Shown here: in pieces, positions 1 through 9,297 of the stretch
Layout of the letters: each line of letters opens with the position of its first letter
Position numbering within the stretch: position 1 is the first letter of the stretch
Assembly: GCF_011808225.1 (NCBI RefSeq)
Contig: NZ_SOYS01000009.1
Coordinates: forward strand, 1 to 64,000
From: Cedecea colo
GTDB taxonomy: Bacteria > Pseudomonadota > Gammaproteobacteria > Enterobacterales > Enterobacteriaceae
Length of the DNA: 64,000 nt
Direction: 5' to 3'
The notes under the pieces: generated by a model
The model's input: only the letters and a program-made list of their open reading frames with translations
Told to the model about the DNA's origin: nothing
Databases searched by the model: none
Translations under genes and position numbers: made by a program

Positions 1-1530
1 CGCCAGGCCCACGCCTTCGTTCGGCAGGCAGGCGAAGTCAAATGCGCGGTCCGGGTTGCCGACGTTCATCATAATTTTCAGCGGCAGGTCCGGCATGGTA
101 TCGACCGTGGAGCTTTTCACGCTGAAATCCAGCAGATCCTGGTAAACGTAACCGGTATCGCCTTCCGCACAGGAAACCGTCACGTTCTGGTCGTCCTTCA
201 TGCGTTCGGTGGCGTCGCCACAGCCCACCACCGCCGGAATGCCCAGTTCACGCGCGATGATGGCCGCGTGGCAGGTGCGCCCGCCGCGGTTGGTGACAAT
301 GGCAGCCGCTTTCTTCATGATCGGTTCCCAGTCCGGGTCGGTCATATCGGTGACCAGCACGTCGCCCGGCTGGATGCGGTTCATTTCGCTGATATCGTGA
401 ATCACCTTCACCGGACCGGCACCGATGCGATGGCCGATAGCGCGCCCTTCCGCAACGACTTTGCCCTGCGAATGCAGATGATAACGCTCCATTACCTGGC
501 CCCGGGAACGCACGGTTTCCGGACGCGCCTGAACGATAAACAGCTTGCCGGTATGGCCGTCTTTGGCCCATTCGATATCCATCGGGCGGCCGTAGTGTTT
601 CTCAATCTGCACCGCCTGCTTCGCCAGCTCCTGCACTTCTTCAGGCGTAATGGAGAACCGATCGCGGTCGGCCTGCGGCACATCTTCAATACGCACCTGC
701 TTGCCGTGCTCCTGGTCCGGCGCGTAAACCATTCGGATCTTTTTCGAACCCATATTACGACGAACGATGGATGGCTTACCGGCTTCCAGCGTCGGCTTGT
801 GAACGTAGAATTCATCCGGGTTAACCGCGCCCTGCACCACCATTTCGCCCAGGCCAAAGGCCGAGGTGATAAACACCACCTGGTCGAAGCCGGATTCGGT
901 ATCAATGGAGAACATAACGCCCGAAGACGCAAGGTCGGAGCGGACCATACGCTGAACGCCTGCGGAGAGCGCCACGCCGCGGTGATCGTAACCCTGATGC
1001 ACGCGATAGGAGATTGCGCGATCGTTAAACAGTGAAGCAAAGACGTGCTTCACCGCCACCAGTACTGCATCATAGCCCTGCACGTTAAGGAAGGTTTCTT
1101 GCTGCCCGGCAAACGACGCATCCGGCATATCTTCAGCGGTGGCGGAGGAGCGCACGGCAAAAGAGGCTTCGGCATCGTCAGCGGAAAGTTGTTCATAGGC
1201 ATCGTGAATGGCTTTTTCCAGCTCTGGCTGGAAAGGCGTGTCGACTATCCACTGGCGAATCTGCGCGCCAGCTTTTGCAAGCGCCGATACATCGTCAATA
1301 TCCGTGCGATCCAGCAGTTCGTAAATGCGCTGGTTTACACCGCTCTGGTCCAGAAACAGATTAAACGCCCCGGCAGTGGTTGCAAAACCGTTCGGCACAC
1401 TGACGCCCGTACCTGAAAGATTGGTAATCATTTCACCGAGCGAGGCATTTTTTCCCCCGACCCTGTCTACATCATTCATGCCGAGTTGGTTATACCAAAG
1501 CACCAGCGGTGACGAGCCATTATTGGACAT
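1..1530 (-). CDS. ppsA: Phosphoenolpyruvate synthase, 3' end beyond the window
   Basis: Makes phosphoenolpyruvate from pyruvate and ATP in gluconeogenesis. The gene runs off the left edge, so only residues 1-510 of about 790 are present. The start ATG (complement of 1528-1530) opens with [17 protein letters not shown], the family N-terminus. The N-terminal ATP-grasp (PPDK_N) domain fills roughly residues 15-345. The mobile phosphohistidine domain follows, with the motif [12 protein letters not shown] holding the catalytic histidine. The C-terminal PEP-binding barrel lies outside the window. It is divergent from ppsR, which encodes its regulatory kinase/phosphorylase. A Cra-like palindrome lies about 90 bases upstream. 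No frame break is seen in the part present. Confidence 0.97.
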   Translation of the reverse strand, partial: MSNNGSSPLVLWYNQLGMNDVDRVGGKNASLGEMITNLSGTGVSVPNGFATTAGAFNLFLDQSGVNQRIYELLDRTDIDDVSALAKAGAQIRQWIVDTPFQPELEKAIHDAYEQLSADDAEASFAVRSSATAEDMPDASFAGQQETFLNVQGYDAVLVAVKHVFASLFNDRAISYRVHQGYDHRGVALSAGVQRMVRSDLASSGVMFSIDTESGFDQVVFITSAFGLGEMVVQGAVNPDEFYVHKPTLEAGKPSIVRRNMGSKKIRMVYAPDQEHGKQVRIEDVPQADRDRFSITPEEVQELAKQAVQIEKHYGRPMDIEWAKDGHTGKLFIVQARPETVRSRGQVMERYHLHSQGKVVAEGRAIGHRIGAGPVKVIHDISEMNRIQPGDVLVTDMTDPDWEPIMKKAAAIVTNRGGRTCHAAIIARELGIPAVVGCGDATERMKDDQNVTVSCAEGDTGYVYQDLLDFSVKSSTVDTMPDLPLKIMMNVGNPDRAFDFACLPNEGVGLA

Positions 1531-1618
1531 CGAAACAATCCTTTTATGAAATATGAGTGAGCACAAGAAGTTCCTGACTGCGTATTTAGCCTGGCATATT
1601 TACCCGGCTGAGTGAAAC

Positions 1619-1635
1619 GGTTGAATCGTTCAAGC
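1619..1635. promoter_or_regulatory. Cra (FruR)-like operator upstream of ppsA
   Basis: The palindrome TTGAATCGTTCAA (arms TTGAA and TTCAA around TCG) matches the Cra consensus TGAAWCGWTTCA. A second, poorer half (TGAAACGGTT) abuts it on the left. Cra activates ppsA in E. coli, so the position fits. The rest of the 334-base gap between ppsA and ppsR is A+T-rich and presumably holds both divergent promoters; I did not fix their -10 boxes. Site identity is inferred from the motif alone. Confidence 0.6.
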
Positions 1636-1864
1636 AAAATAAAAATATGAATTTTTCAGATAACTTCCCCAAAAGCTAAGCTGTTGATTATGCGTTTAAT
1701 CCTCAGCGGCATAAGGATTACCTTGCTAATTATATTTTTGAACTGCCCGGTTCATTAAAACCGAAAACACCATTTCATTTTAAAATTGTGCCGATGATTA
1801 TCACGGAATGCGTTGTTTTAATTTATGCTTTATAAAATTATCATCAAAACTCAGGGTCCCCAAA

Positions 1865-2698
1865 ATGGATAACGCTGTAGACAGGCAGGTATTTTATATT
1901 TCCGACGGTACGGCAATTACAGCTGAAGTGCTGGGTCACGCGGTCATGTCACAATTCCCGGTATCTATCAACAGCATTACGCTGCCGTTTGTGGAAAACG
2001 AAAGCCGTGCCAGGGCGGTGAAAGAGCAGATCGATGCTATTTTCCAGCAATCAGGCGTGCGGCCATTGGTCTTCTACTCCATCGTTTTGCCGGAGATTCG
2101 CGATATTATTCTGCAAAGTGAAGGTTTTTGTCAGGATATCGTGCAGGCGCTGGTTGCGCCTTTACAGGGAGAATTAAAGCTTGATCCCACGCCCATCGCC
2201 CATCGCACCCACGGGCTTAATCCCGGCAACTTAATTAAATATGACGCGAGGATCGCTGCAATCGATTACACGCTCGCCCATGATGATGGCATCTCGATGC
2301 GTAATCTCGATCAGGCTCAGGTGATTTTATTGGGGGTTTCCCGCTGCGGTAAAACGCCGACCAGTCTGTATCTGGCTATGCAGTTCGGCATCCGCGCCGC
2401 CAACTACCCTTTTATCGCCGACGATATGGACAATATTCAGCTACCGGCCGTGCTGAAGCCGCTTCAGCATAAATTGTTTGGTCTGACCATTAACCCCGAG
2501 CGCCTCGCTGCTATTCGTGAAGAACGCCGCGAGAACAGCCGCTATGCCTCTATGCGACAGTGTCGTCTCGAAGTCGCCGAAGTCGAAGCGCTGTTTCGTA
2601 AAAATCAGATCCGTTACCTCAACAGCACCAATTATTCCGTCGAAGAAATGGCCACAAAAATTCTTGATATCATGGGCCTGAATCGCCGCATGTACTAA
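1865..2698 (+). CDS. ppsR: PEP synthase regulatory protein (kinase/pyrophosphorylase)
   Basis: Bifunctional DUF299-family enzyme of 277 residues that inactivates PEP synthase by ADP-dependent phosphorylation of a threonine and reactivates it by Pi-dependent phosphorolysis. The P-loop-like motif [11 protein letters not shown] sits near residues 152-162. An open frame extends 19 codons upstream, but [16 protein letters not shown] is the conserved E. coli start, so the ATG at 1865 is chosen. It is divergent from ppsA and followed by aroH in the same direction. Its last three codons (ATG TAC TAA) form the left half of the aroH TrpR operator. Confidence 0.96.
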   Translation: MDNAVDRQVFYISDGTAITAEVLGHAVMSQFPVSINSITLPFVENESRARAVKEQIDAIFQQSGVRPLVFYSIVLPEIRDIILQSEGFCQDIVQALVAPLQGELKLDPTPIAHRTHGLNPGNLIKYDARIAAIDYTLAHDDGISMRNLDQAQVILLGVSRCGKTPTSLYLAMQFGIRAANYPFIADDMDNIQLPAVLKPLQHKLFGLTINPERLAAIREERRENSRYASMRQCRLEVAEVEALFRKNQIRYLNSTNYSVEEMATKILDIMGLNRRMY

Positions 2699-2710
2699 TA
2701 AACTAGTACA
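2691..2710. promoter_or_regulatory. TrpR operator of aroH, overlapping the ppsR stop codon
   Basis: The 20-base site has perfect 7-base arms, TGTACTA and TAGTACA, around a 6-base centre. It closely matches the Trp repressor consensus GTACTAGTTAACTAGTAC. E. coli aroH is a TrpR-regulated gene and its operator occupies the same place. Here the left arm also encodes the C-terminal Met-Tyr-stop of ppsR. The aroH start codon is about 150 bases downstream. Confidence 0.85.
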
Positions 2711-2858
2711 CAAGGCGGGCTTTATCTGTCAGGATAGGCAGATTGCGGTTGCGTTATATCCTTTGTGTGGTTGAAATCGACATAAATTGGTTTATCGTGA
2801 TCGCCATCACTTCCCGGCACTTTCGCCGTGCAGAAGACAAAAATTTCTGAGACACACA

Positions 2859-3911
2859 ATGAATAAAACAGATGAACTGCGAACAGCGCGCATCGACAGC
2901 CTTGTCACACCTGCCGATCTGGCCGCCCGTTTACCGGTATCGCCAGAGGTTGCGCAAAACGTTATCGCTTCCCGCCGTCGCATTGAAAAAATCCTTAACG
3001 GTGAAGACAACCGTCTGCTGGCGATCGTTGGCCCATGCTCCATTCACGATCTGGATGCGGCAATGGATTATGCCCGCCGACTTGCGACGATGCGCCAGAA
3101 ACACGGCGATCGGCTTGAAATCGTCATGCGTACCTACTTTGAAAAACCGCGCACCGTAGTCGGCTGGAAGGGGCTTATCTCCGACCCGGAACTTAACGGT
3201 AGCTACCGCGTCAATCATGGCATCGAACAAGCCCGTCGCCTGCTGTTGCAGATTAACGAGCTGGGCGTGCCTACTGCGACAGAATTTCTCGATATGGTGA
3301 TCGGCCAGTTTATTGCCGATTTAATCAGCTGGGGCGCCATTGGCGCGCGCACCACTGAAAGCCAGATCCACCGCGAAATGGCCTCGGCCCTTTCCTGCCC
3401 GGTCGGCTTTAAAAACGGCACCGATGGCAATACCCGAATCGCCATTGACGCCATTCGCGCAGCACGCGCCAGCCATATGTTCCTTTCGCCGGATAAACAC
3501 GGCCAGATGACGGTTTACCAGACCAGCGGCAATCCGTTTGGCCACGTGATTATGCGCGGAGGGAAGCAGCCGAACTATCATGCGGCGGATATCGCTGCGG
3601 CGTGCGGCAACCTGCAGGAGTTCGATTTGCCTGAGCAGCTGGTAATCGATTTCAGCCACGGCAACTGCCAGAAACAGCACCGCCGACAGCTGGAAGTTTG
3701 TGAAGATGTGTGCAATCAGATCCGCAGCGGGTCTCGCGCTATCGCCGGTGTGATGGTTGAAAGCTTTATTCACGAAGGCACGCAGAAAATCGTCGCCGGG
3801 CAGCCGCTGGTTTATGGCCAGTCGATTACCGACCCTTGTCTGAGTTGGGAAGATACCGAGACGCTGCTTGCTATGCTGGCCGACGCGACCGGTAGCCGTT
3901 TCGCAAATTAA
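2859..3911 (+). CDS. aroH: DAHP synthase, tryptophan-sensitive
   Basis: Condenses phosphoenolpyruvate and erythrose 4-phosphate to DAHP, the first step of the shikimate pathway. The protein has 350 residues, as usual for the type I AroFGH family. Motifs seen are LAIVGPCSIHD, the metal- and PEP-site stretch GARTTESQIHRE, and a C-terminal DPCLSWEDTE. The assignment to AroH rather than AroF or AroG rests on its position after ppsR and on the TrpR operator in front. An upstream in-frame extension was rejected because MNKTDELRTARIDSL is the family N-terminus. It follows ppsR by 160 bases, probably with its own promoter. Confidence 0.95.
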   Translation: MNKTDELRTARIDSLVTPADLAARLPVSPEVAQNVIASRRRIEKILNGEDNRLLAIVGPCSIHDLDAAMDYARRLATMRQKHGDRLEIVMRTYFEKPRTVVGWKGLISDPELNGSYRVNHGIEQARRLLLQINELGVPTATEFLDMVIGQFIADLISWGAIGARTTESQIHREMASALSCPVGFKNGTDGNTRIAIDAIRAARASHMFLSPDKHGQMTVYQTSGNPFGHVIMRGGKQPNYHAADIAAACGNLQEFDLPEQLVIDFSHGNCQKQHRRQLEVCEDVCNQIRSGSRAIAGVMVESFIHEGTQKIVAGQPLVYGQSITDPCLSWEDTETLLAMLADATGSRFAN

Positions 3912-3917
3912 AAATCC

Positions 3918-3943
3918 GCTCCTTCTCCATCCGGGGAAGGAGC
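3918..3943 (+). terminator. Hairpin after aroH
   Basis: Arms GCTCCTTCTCC and GGGGAAGGAGC pair with one G-T wobble over a short loop, seven bases after the aroH stop. There is no clear run of T after it, so this is a possible terminator only. Confidence 0.5.
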
Positions 3944-3990
3944 AAACGCCCTCCGTAGTTCAAAATCGATCCCCTCACAATTTTCTTACA

Positions 3991-4154
3991 ATGGATAAGC
4001 CCTTCGCCCCCGTAGCCTCTCAGCCTCAGGCTGATCCCACAGGATCGATAGCAAGGCGTTACCGGGTCCTGATGGTCGCGTTGTGACTGTTCACGAAGGC
4101 CAGCGGTATCTGTTAAGCCAGACCCAAGCCGGAAAGCTTATCCTGACTAAATAA
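3991..4154 (+). pseudogene. hemP: Frameshifted hemP (hemin uptake protein)
   Basis: HemP is a short protein found beside heme-uptake genes; the E. coli homologue (YdiE) also follows aroH. The ATG at 3991 opens [18 protein letters not shown] second frame then continues [15 protein letters not shown] and ends in [15 protein letters not shown] followed by TAA at 4152-4154, a typical HemP C-terminus. The two parts are in different frames and join if one base is added near 4040. Either a one-base deletion has broken the gene or this is a sequencing error. The ruined hmuV fragment immediately downstream favours real decay. Confidence 0.75.
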
Positions 4155-4155
4155 A

Positions 4156-4461
4156 ACAAAAATCCTTTTGCAAGCCACCCAGGCAGCCAGCGCTTTTCGT
4201 TTACCTGATGGCGCAGGTGAATCAACGCTGTTACTTGTGCTGACGGGTTATCAACTGCCGGACGGCGGCAGCTTAAGCCTTGCGGCACGCCCGCTTGAGC
4301 AGGGGCGCATTAAGTCGTTTGCCAGCGTGCGGTGATGCGCCAGCGCAGCGGCATACCGTTTAGGTAATTGCGAAACGGCGCTTATGGAGCGGTATCAGGC
4401 GGAGTTGAAGGTGTTCAGACTTACTGAACACCCGGTGCCGCAGGCCTGGCTCCAGCAATAA
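4156..4461 (+). pseudogene. hmuV: Remnant of a heme ABC transporter ATPase, probably hmuV
   Basis: One frame reads LPDGAGESTLLLVLTGYQLPDGG, split here only by description: an ABC ATPase Walker A region in which the essential lysine of GKST is now glutamate (GAGEST). That frame stops at TGA 4333-4335. A neighbouring frame continues VMRQRSGIPF, as HmuV proteins do after the Q-loop region. The original frame then gives a tail ending in PVPQAWLQQ and TAA at 4459-4461, plausibly the original C-terminus. Most of the roughly 260-residue protein is gone. The hmuV identity is inferred from the motif order and from hemP next door, since hemP-hmuRSTUV is a common enterobacterial arrangement. It converges on selO with no gap. 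Confidence 0.65.
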
Positions 4462-5922
4462 TTAGCTGGAGCAGCTTACTTCCAGATGCTTACCCCAGTC
4501 CGGCGGGCGCTGGGTTAAATCCCCTTCATGTTCGGCAAACGGCTGGCTCAGCGCTTCATGCAGGCGCGCCAGCTCGGTTATATCCCCCTGCTCGGCCCCG
4601 CTGATGGCCCGCTGCGCCAGCCAGTTGCGCAACACCAGCGAAGGGTTGGCGGCCTTCATGGCTTTTTGCCGTTCGGCATCATCGACCTGTTCAATTTGTA
4701 GCCGCTCACGATAGCGTGTAAACCAGCTATCGAAACTTGCGCGATCGATAAACTCATCCCGCAGCGGCGAGCTCGCGTCATTTTGCCCGGTCAGGCTCAG
4801 CATGCGGAACGTGCGCGTGTAATCGCTGCGTTCTTTAGCCATCAGGCCGAACAGCTCCGTAAGGATGTCGTTGTCCGCTTTTTGTTCCGTGCTGAAGCCC
4901 AGCTTAGCGCGCATCTGAATGCCGAAAGCGCGCATCAGTTCGAACTGATAAAGCTCCAGCGCCTCGTTCAGGGTATCGACCGCAATAAATGGCGACAGCG
5001 TCTGCGCCAGACGCTGCAAATTCCACAGGCCAACGGCAGGCTGGTTATCGAAAGCGTACCGCCCCTGATGATCGGAGTGATTACAGATATAGTCCGGCTG
5101 ATAATCATCCAGGAAACCGTACGGACCGTAATCCATCGTCAGGCCGAGAATCGACATGTTATCCGTATTCATGACGCCATGCGCAAAGCCGACGGTTTGC
5201 CAGTGGGCAATCAGCTTTGCCGTACGCCCGACGACATCCCGGAACCAGAGGTCGTAGCGATCTTTGCTGTCCGCCAGGTCGGGCCAGTGATGTTCGATAA
5301 CGTAATCCGCAAGCTGCCGGACTTTTTCCGGTTCACGGCGGTAATAGAAGTGCTCGAAATGGCCGAAACGCACGTGGCTTTCCGCCACGCGTAGCAGCAT
5401 TGCGCCCTGTTCAGTGGTTTCGCGACGTACAGGCGTGTCGCTGGTCACGATGGTAAGCGCGCGCGTGGTCGGAATACCCAGAGCATACATAGCTTCGCTG
5501 GCAAGAAATTCGCGGATTGTGGAACGCAGTACGGCTCGCCCGTCGCCCATACGCGAATATGGCGTAAGGCCCGCGCCTTTAAGGTGCCAGTCAAACTTGC
5601 GGCCATCTTTGAGCTGTTGTTCGCCCAGCAGAATGCCGCGCCCGTCTCCAAGCTGACCTGCCCAGACGCCAAACTGGTGCCCGCTGTAAACCTGGGCTAA
5701 GGGTTGCATGCCCGGAAGCAGCGTGTCACCACTCCAGACGCCAACGTGCGCGGCATCAAACAGCGAGGCATCCAGCCCCAGCTCTTCTGCGAACTGGCGA
5801 TTGTGATACAGCAGACGTGCGTTGTGCAGCGGCGTAGGTTTGAGTTCGGTGTAAAAACCGGGCAACTCATTACGCCAGCTATTTTTAAACACGATATTGT
5901 CAAATGCGGGGTTATCAGTCAT
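4462..5922 (-). CDS. selO: Protein adenylyltransferase SelO
   Basis: Pseudokinase-fold enzyme that transfers AMP to serine, threonine or tyrosine of target proteins and is linked to redox stress. It has 486 residues; E. coli YdiU has 478. Seen motifs include [20 protein letters not shown] near residue 75 and [18 protein letters not shown] near residue 140. The C-terminus ends LEVSCSS; many eukaryotic homologues carry selenocysteine next to the final Ser-Ser, while here the residue is an ordinary cysteine. In E. coli it also sits between hemP and ydiV. Start ATG at the complement of 5920-5922, with GGAGGC just upstream. Confidence 0.96.
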   Translation of the reverse strand: MTDNPAFDNIVFKNSWRNELPGFYTELKPTPLHNARLLYHNRQFAEELGLDASLFDAAHVGVWSGDTLLPGMQPLAQVYSGHQFGVWAGQLGDGRGILLGEQQLKDGRKFDWHLKGAGLTPYSRMGDGRAVLRSTIREFLASEAMYALGIPTTRALTIVTSDTPVRRETTEQGAMLLRVAESHVRFGHFEHFYYRREPEKVRQLADYVIEHHWPDLADSKDRYDLWFRDVVGRTAKLIAHWQTVGFAHGVMNTDNMSILGLTMDYGPYGFLDDYQPDYICNHSDHQGRYAFDNQPAVGLWNLQRLAQTLSPFIAVDTLNEALELYQFELMRAFGIQMRAKLGFSTEQKADNDILTELFGLMAKERSDYTRTFRMLSLTGQNDASSPLRDEFIDRASFDSWFTRYRERLQIEQVDDAERQKAMKAANPSLVLRNWLAQRAISGAEQGDITELARLHEALSQPFAEHEGDLTQRPPDWGKHLEVSCSS

Positions 5923-6002
5923 GGAGCCTCCTGACTGATAGTGTAGTGTCTTCGCTGGCTTTTAAACACGGTGAGGTTGCAGGGTTTTTACAGCTATAAC
6001 CT

Positions 6003-6719
6003 TTAATGAGGCAGAAGCAGCTCTGCTAATGATTCTGGCGGCACCGCGGGCCAAAGGTTGCCCTGCATTGCGTTAAATCCCGGCAGACGGGCTTTCGTCC
6101 TTGAAGCTTCGTCGTCAATGCCCGCGATAATCAAGGCGCGGCAAAACGGCGAGAGTTGATCCGTTATGGCCTGCATAAAGGGAATAAATGAACTCTCATG
6201 GATTTGCTTATGAATAAAGCCCTTATCAAGCATAATCGAGGTAAACAGCCCGTCAATAATTGGCTTCGTGGTGGCGATACCCGCGCCAAAATCTTCCAGC
6301 GCCAGAGGAAAAAGTTTACTTATTTCCCGCAGGCGCAGATTGTCGCTACCCAGATTTAAATCCGCAAAGCTCTCATTAATGGTTAACGCAATGAAGGGCA
6401 ACCGCCTGATACGGGTAATTAATGGCTGACGCGAAAGAATAGCATCCGCAATATTCTCATTTATATTTACCCAGGCCGGAAACGGCTGAGTCATAAAGAA
6501 ATCCTGATACTTTTCGAGTAACGATAACTTTTCGCAGAACAATTCTACTTCCTGTTCCGCATTTATATGAGGAAGTACCAGTTCCGTAGGAATACGGACC
6601 GGAGTGTCTGCTCCGATAAAATTGGTGATGACCTGGACTGCAAAAAGCTGGCCTTCCGGCAAACGTATAGGCAGGAAACAAAAGTGGGAATGATAAACAA
6701 TATCCAGTGAGACGATCAT
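6003..6719 (-). CDS. ydiV: Anti-FlhDC factor, degenerate EAL-domain protein
   Basis: YdiV (RflP) binds FlhD of the flagellar master regulator FlhD4C2, blocks promoter binding and directs it to ClpXP. The protein of 238 residues fills one EAL-like domain and matches E. coli YdiV in length and in blocks such as IPTELVLPHI, DFGAGIATTKPIIDGLF, MLDKGFI and GNLWPAVPPESL. The canonical EAL signature and metal-binding acidic residues are absent, so cyclic-di-GMP hydrolysis is not expected. It stands between selO and the orphan LacI gene; in E. coli its neighbour is nlpC. Confidence 0.9.
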   Translation of the reverse strand: MIVSLDIVYHSHFCFLPIRLPEGQLFAVQVITNFIGADTPVRIPTELVLPHINAEQEVELFCEKLSLLEKYQDFFMTQPFPAWVNINENIADAILSRQPLITRIRRLPFIALTINESFADLNLGSDNLRLREISKLFPLALEDFGAGIATTKPIIDGLFTSIMLDKGFIHKQIHESSFIPFMQAITDQLSPFCRALIIAGIDDEASRTKARLPGFNAMQGNLWPAVPPESLAELLLPH

Positions 6720-6888
6720 ATTGCCAGCCGTGAATCTACAAGGGGGAACGGCATCGTCACGCGATGTATATCCAGTAACAACTGGATTGATCTTACTTTT
6801 ATCAATGTCACTTTCATCCCTGAAGCGTTTTGAAATTTACCTTAAAGTATTTTTTCAGCTTATCCTGGATATTTCTTTAAGGCTAGTT

Positions 6889-7863
6889 TTAATGCACGCT
6901 GCGAACCGAGGCGCGATGGATTATCACAGGGGCAAAACTTTCAGCCACACAATGCTCATCCAGTAATTTACGGGTGGCGAACCTTGCCATTTCACTAATC
7001 GGAAAGTGTACGCTGGTTAATGCCGGGCGAACAAATGCCGCGCGTTCGCCGCTGTCATAACATATCAGGGATATATCCTGCGGAATGCGCAAACCGCGTT
7101 CGGTAATTGCCAGCATGGCGCCGATTGCCATTTCTTCATTACAGCAGTAAATAGCCGTTGGCTGCGTTTCTTTCAATAAAGCGGACGCCTGCTGATAACC
7201 GCCTGGTATATCATACTCGCCTTCAAGTACCGCAGCGGGCCGCAACCCGGCCTGCGCCATAGCCTCTAAAAATCCCTGCCTGCGCAATAAACTGGAAGCA
7301 CGACTGCCAGGCCCATGCAGACAGGCGATAGCCGTGTGACCACCGTCAATAAAGACCCGGGTCGCAAGCTGGCTGGCGGCGCGATGGTCGAAAACCACGC
7401 AGCGTTCTTCAAGGCCCGGCACGTCCCGATCGAGCACGATAAATTTATACCCCTGCCCGGCCAGATGCCGCAGCGTCTCATCAGGCAATGCGCGAATATG
7501 CAGAACCAGCCCATCACAGCGCAGATTATAAAGCTGCTTAATGGCGCTTAGTTCTTTCTCGGCGAAGCTACGCCCTTGCGTAACAAGCAGTTGTTTACCG
7601 TGCCGTTCCGTTTCGCTTTGCACGGTATCCATTAGCGCACCGAAAAATCCGCCGCGGTAGGAAGTAGTGACCAGACCAACCGTGTTGCTTTGGCTGGAAG
7701 CCAGCGCGCGGGCGGCCGGATTGGGTGAATAGCCCAGCTCAATAATCGCTGCTTCCACCTTGCTGCGCGTCTGGGCTTTGACGTTGATATCACCATTGAC
7801 CACACGTGACACGGTGGCACGGGATACACCTGCGCTTGCGGCGACATCTTCCAGAGTGACCAT
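6889..7863 (-). CDS. LacI/GalR-family transcriptional regulator, orphan
   Basis: A 324-residue repressor-type protein. The N-terminal helix-turn-helix and hinge helix (residues 1-60) read VTLEDVAASAGVSRATVSRV and later NPAARALAS. A periplasmic-binding-protein-like effector domain follows, with typical LacI stretches such as GLVTTSYRGGFFG, FIVLDRD and ICYDSGE near the end. It resembles the GalR/AscG group but I cannot name the effector. It lies between ydiV and nlpC, which are adjacent in E. coli, so it is an insertion or a retained gene relative to that genome. No sugar gene is next to it, so its target is not given by context. Confidence 0.9.
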   Translation of the reverse strand: MVTLEDVAASAGVSRATVSRVVNGDINVKAQTRSKVEAAIIELGYSPNPAARALASSQSNTVGLVTTSYRGGFFGALMDTVQSETERHGKQLLVTQGRSFAEKELSAIKQLYNLRCDGLVLHIRALPDETLRHLAGQGYKFIVLDRDVPGLEERCVVFDHRAASQLATRVFIDGGHTAIACLHGPGSRASSLLRRQGFLEAMAQAGLRPAAVLEGEYDIPGGYQQASALLKETQPTAIYCCNEEMAIGAMLAITERGLRIPQDISLICYDSGERAAFVRPALTSVHFPISEMARFATRKLLDEHCVAESFAPVIIHRASVRSVH

Positions 7864-7981
7864 GAGATCCTTAACGGGGAATAAATATAAGGTTTTTTGA
7901 TATTACCTGATATACAGCGCCGCGCCTGGGTTAACGCCGGAATTACGGAAGGGAATCACGGTTTAGAGAAAAAGAGGAGCG

Positions 7982-8001
7982 GCTGGTCCGTCTGGACCAG
8001 C
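7982..8001 (-). terminator. Terminator hairpin of nlpC
   Basis: A perfect 8-base stem (GCTGGTCC and GGACCAGC, loop of four) lies seven bases after the nlpC stop on the minus strand. A T-rich stretch (CTCCTCTTTTTCTC) follows a few bases later on that strand. Confidence 0.6.
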
Positions 8002-8007
8002 ACGAAA

Positions 8008-8469
8008 CTAAATGCGGCGAGCCTGCCAGAATTTTTTGCGCCAGTAAACGTTATCAAGCGAAGAGCGCATCACGCCCCTGCTGGTAGAGGCGTGAATAAA
8101 CTGATTATCGGTATCGTAAATTCCTACATGCAGGCCGTTTTCCCCTGAACCTGTTTTAAAAAACACCAGATCGCCGGGGAGCAGGTCGTCTTTATCTATT
8201 TCAGTGCCGATTTCAGCCTGACGGCGAGTCTCGCGAGGAAGTTGTAAATCGAACCGATCGCGAAAAGTGGTGAAGACAAAGCCTGAACAGTCGACGCCAC
8301 GACGGCTCATACCGCCGTAGCTGTATGGCGTGCCGCGCCAGTCGCTGAGCTGATCGTTAAGTTTTGCTATAACGGTTATCGAGTCAGAAAGACGGGCATT
8401 CGGCGGCGGCGCATGGTGGCTACACCCTGCGAGTACCAGACACGCCACTACAATAAGCCATACGCGCAT
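8008..8469 (-). CDS. nlpC: NlpC/P60-family lipoprotein, probable peptidoglycan endopeptidase
   Basis: 153 residues. The N-terminal signal ends in the lipobox LAGC with the lipidated Cys at residue 16, so it is a membrane-anchored lipoprotein. The NlpC/P60 cysteine peptidase domain spans about residues 35-150. The catalytic Cys61 lies in GVDCSGFVF, and the catalytic His lies in LHVGIYD. Members cut D-gamma-Glu-DAP bonds in cell-wall peptides; the E. coli protein's substrate is not firmly set. As in E. coli it is next to btuD. Confidence 0.93.
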   Translation of the reverse strand: MRVWLIVVACLVLAGCSHHAPPPNARLSDSITVIAKLNDQLSDWRGTPYSYGGMSRRGVDCSGFVFTTFRDRFDLQLPRETRRQAEIGTEIDKDDLLPGDLVFFKTGSGENGLHVGIYDTDNQFIHASTSRGVMRSSLDNVYWRKKFWQARRI

Positions 8470-8538
8470 TTCAGGCCGATCCTCACCCTTTTTCTTATTG
8501 GCAGTAATTTAGCGCTTACCCGGGAATTGATGCAAGTT

Positions 8539-9294
8539 TTACCCGCCTGCCAGCGGGGTAATCAGCATGCTGTGCCCTTCAATTTGCAGGCGACGAAAAT
8601 GCATGTTGTAAGCCGTCGCTAAGTGCTGCGGCAACAGCACCTCATCGCGGTTACCCTGAGCGATCATTTTACCCGCACGCAACAGCCAGACCTTGTGGGC
8701 ATGACGTAACGAGTGGTTCAAATCATGGCCGCTCATGATAACTGCCACGCCTGCTTCGCACAGCGCCAGCAACTGCCGATCGAGTGCCGCCTGCTGCGCC
8801 ACATCGAGGCTGTTCATGGGCTCATCAAGCAGCAGCAAACGCCCCTGTGGATTAACCTCAGGATGTATCTGCAATATTACGGCAGTCAGCCGCACCCGCT
8901 GCCATTCGCCGCCGGAAAGCTGGCTCACAGGACGGTTGAGCTTATCCGTCAGCCAGAATGCCTGCGCAAGCTGCATCATTACCGCTTCAGCCTCAGGCGC
9001 AGGTTGATGCAGCCGCAGGTAATGCCAGACGGGCATGGCAAAAGGAGGAAGCTGTTGCTGAGCGAGCCAGGCGCGGGCTTGCGCCAGCGCACCCGATGAC
9101 CATTCGTCCAGCGGACGCCCGTTCAGCGTAAGCCGCCCTTCACCGGCAGAAAGACCCGCCATTCGCGTAATTAGCGTGCTTTTTCCGGCACCGTTTGGCC
9201 CGACCAGATGGACCAGTTCACCGGGCTTAACCGTGGCGGTAATCGGTCCGAGTCGCCCCGCAACGCAGACATCGTTTAACTGCACAAGCGACAT
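8539..9294 (-). CDS. btuD: Vitamin B12 ABC transporter, ATP-binding subunit
   Basis: ATPase of the BtuCD-F cobalamin importer, acting on the inner face of the inner membrane. 251 residues. Walker [10 protein letters not shown] at residues 32-40, signature [11 protein letters not shown], and Walker [13 protein letters not shown] are all intact, as is the switch histidine in MSGHDLNHS. It lies three bases after btuE and downstream of btuC, the btuCED order of E. coli. Confidence 0.96.
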   Translation of the reverse strand: MSLVQLNDVCVAGRLGPITATVKPGELVHLVGPNGAGKSTLITRMAGLSAGEGRLTLNGRPLDEWSSGALAQARAWLAQQQLPPFAMPVWHYLRLHQPAPEAEAVMMQLAQAFWLTDKLNRPVSQLSGGEWQRVRLTAVILQIHPEVNPQGRLLLLDEPMNSLDVAQQAALDRQLLALCEAGVAVIMSGHDLNHSLRHAHKVWLLRAGKMIAQGNRDEVLLPQHLATAYNMHFRRLQIEGHSMLITPLAGG

Positions 9295-9297
9295 AGT

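Noticed and set aside
4462-4500. Selenocysteine at the SelO C-terminus
   Set aside because: The codon before the final Ser-Ser is an ordinary Cys codon and the stop is normal; no UGA is involved.
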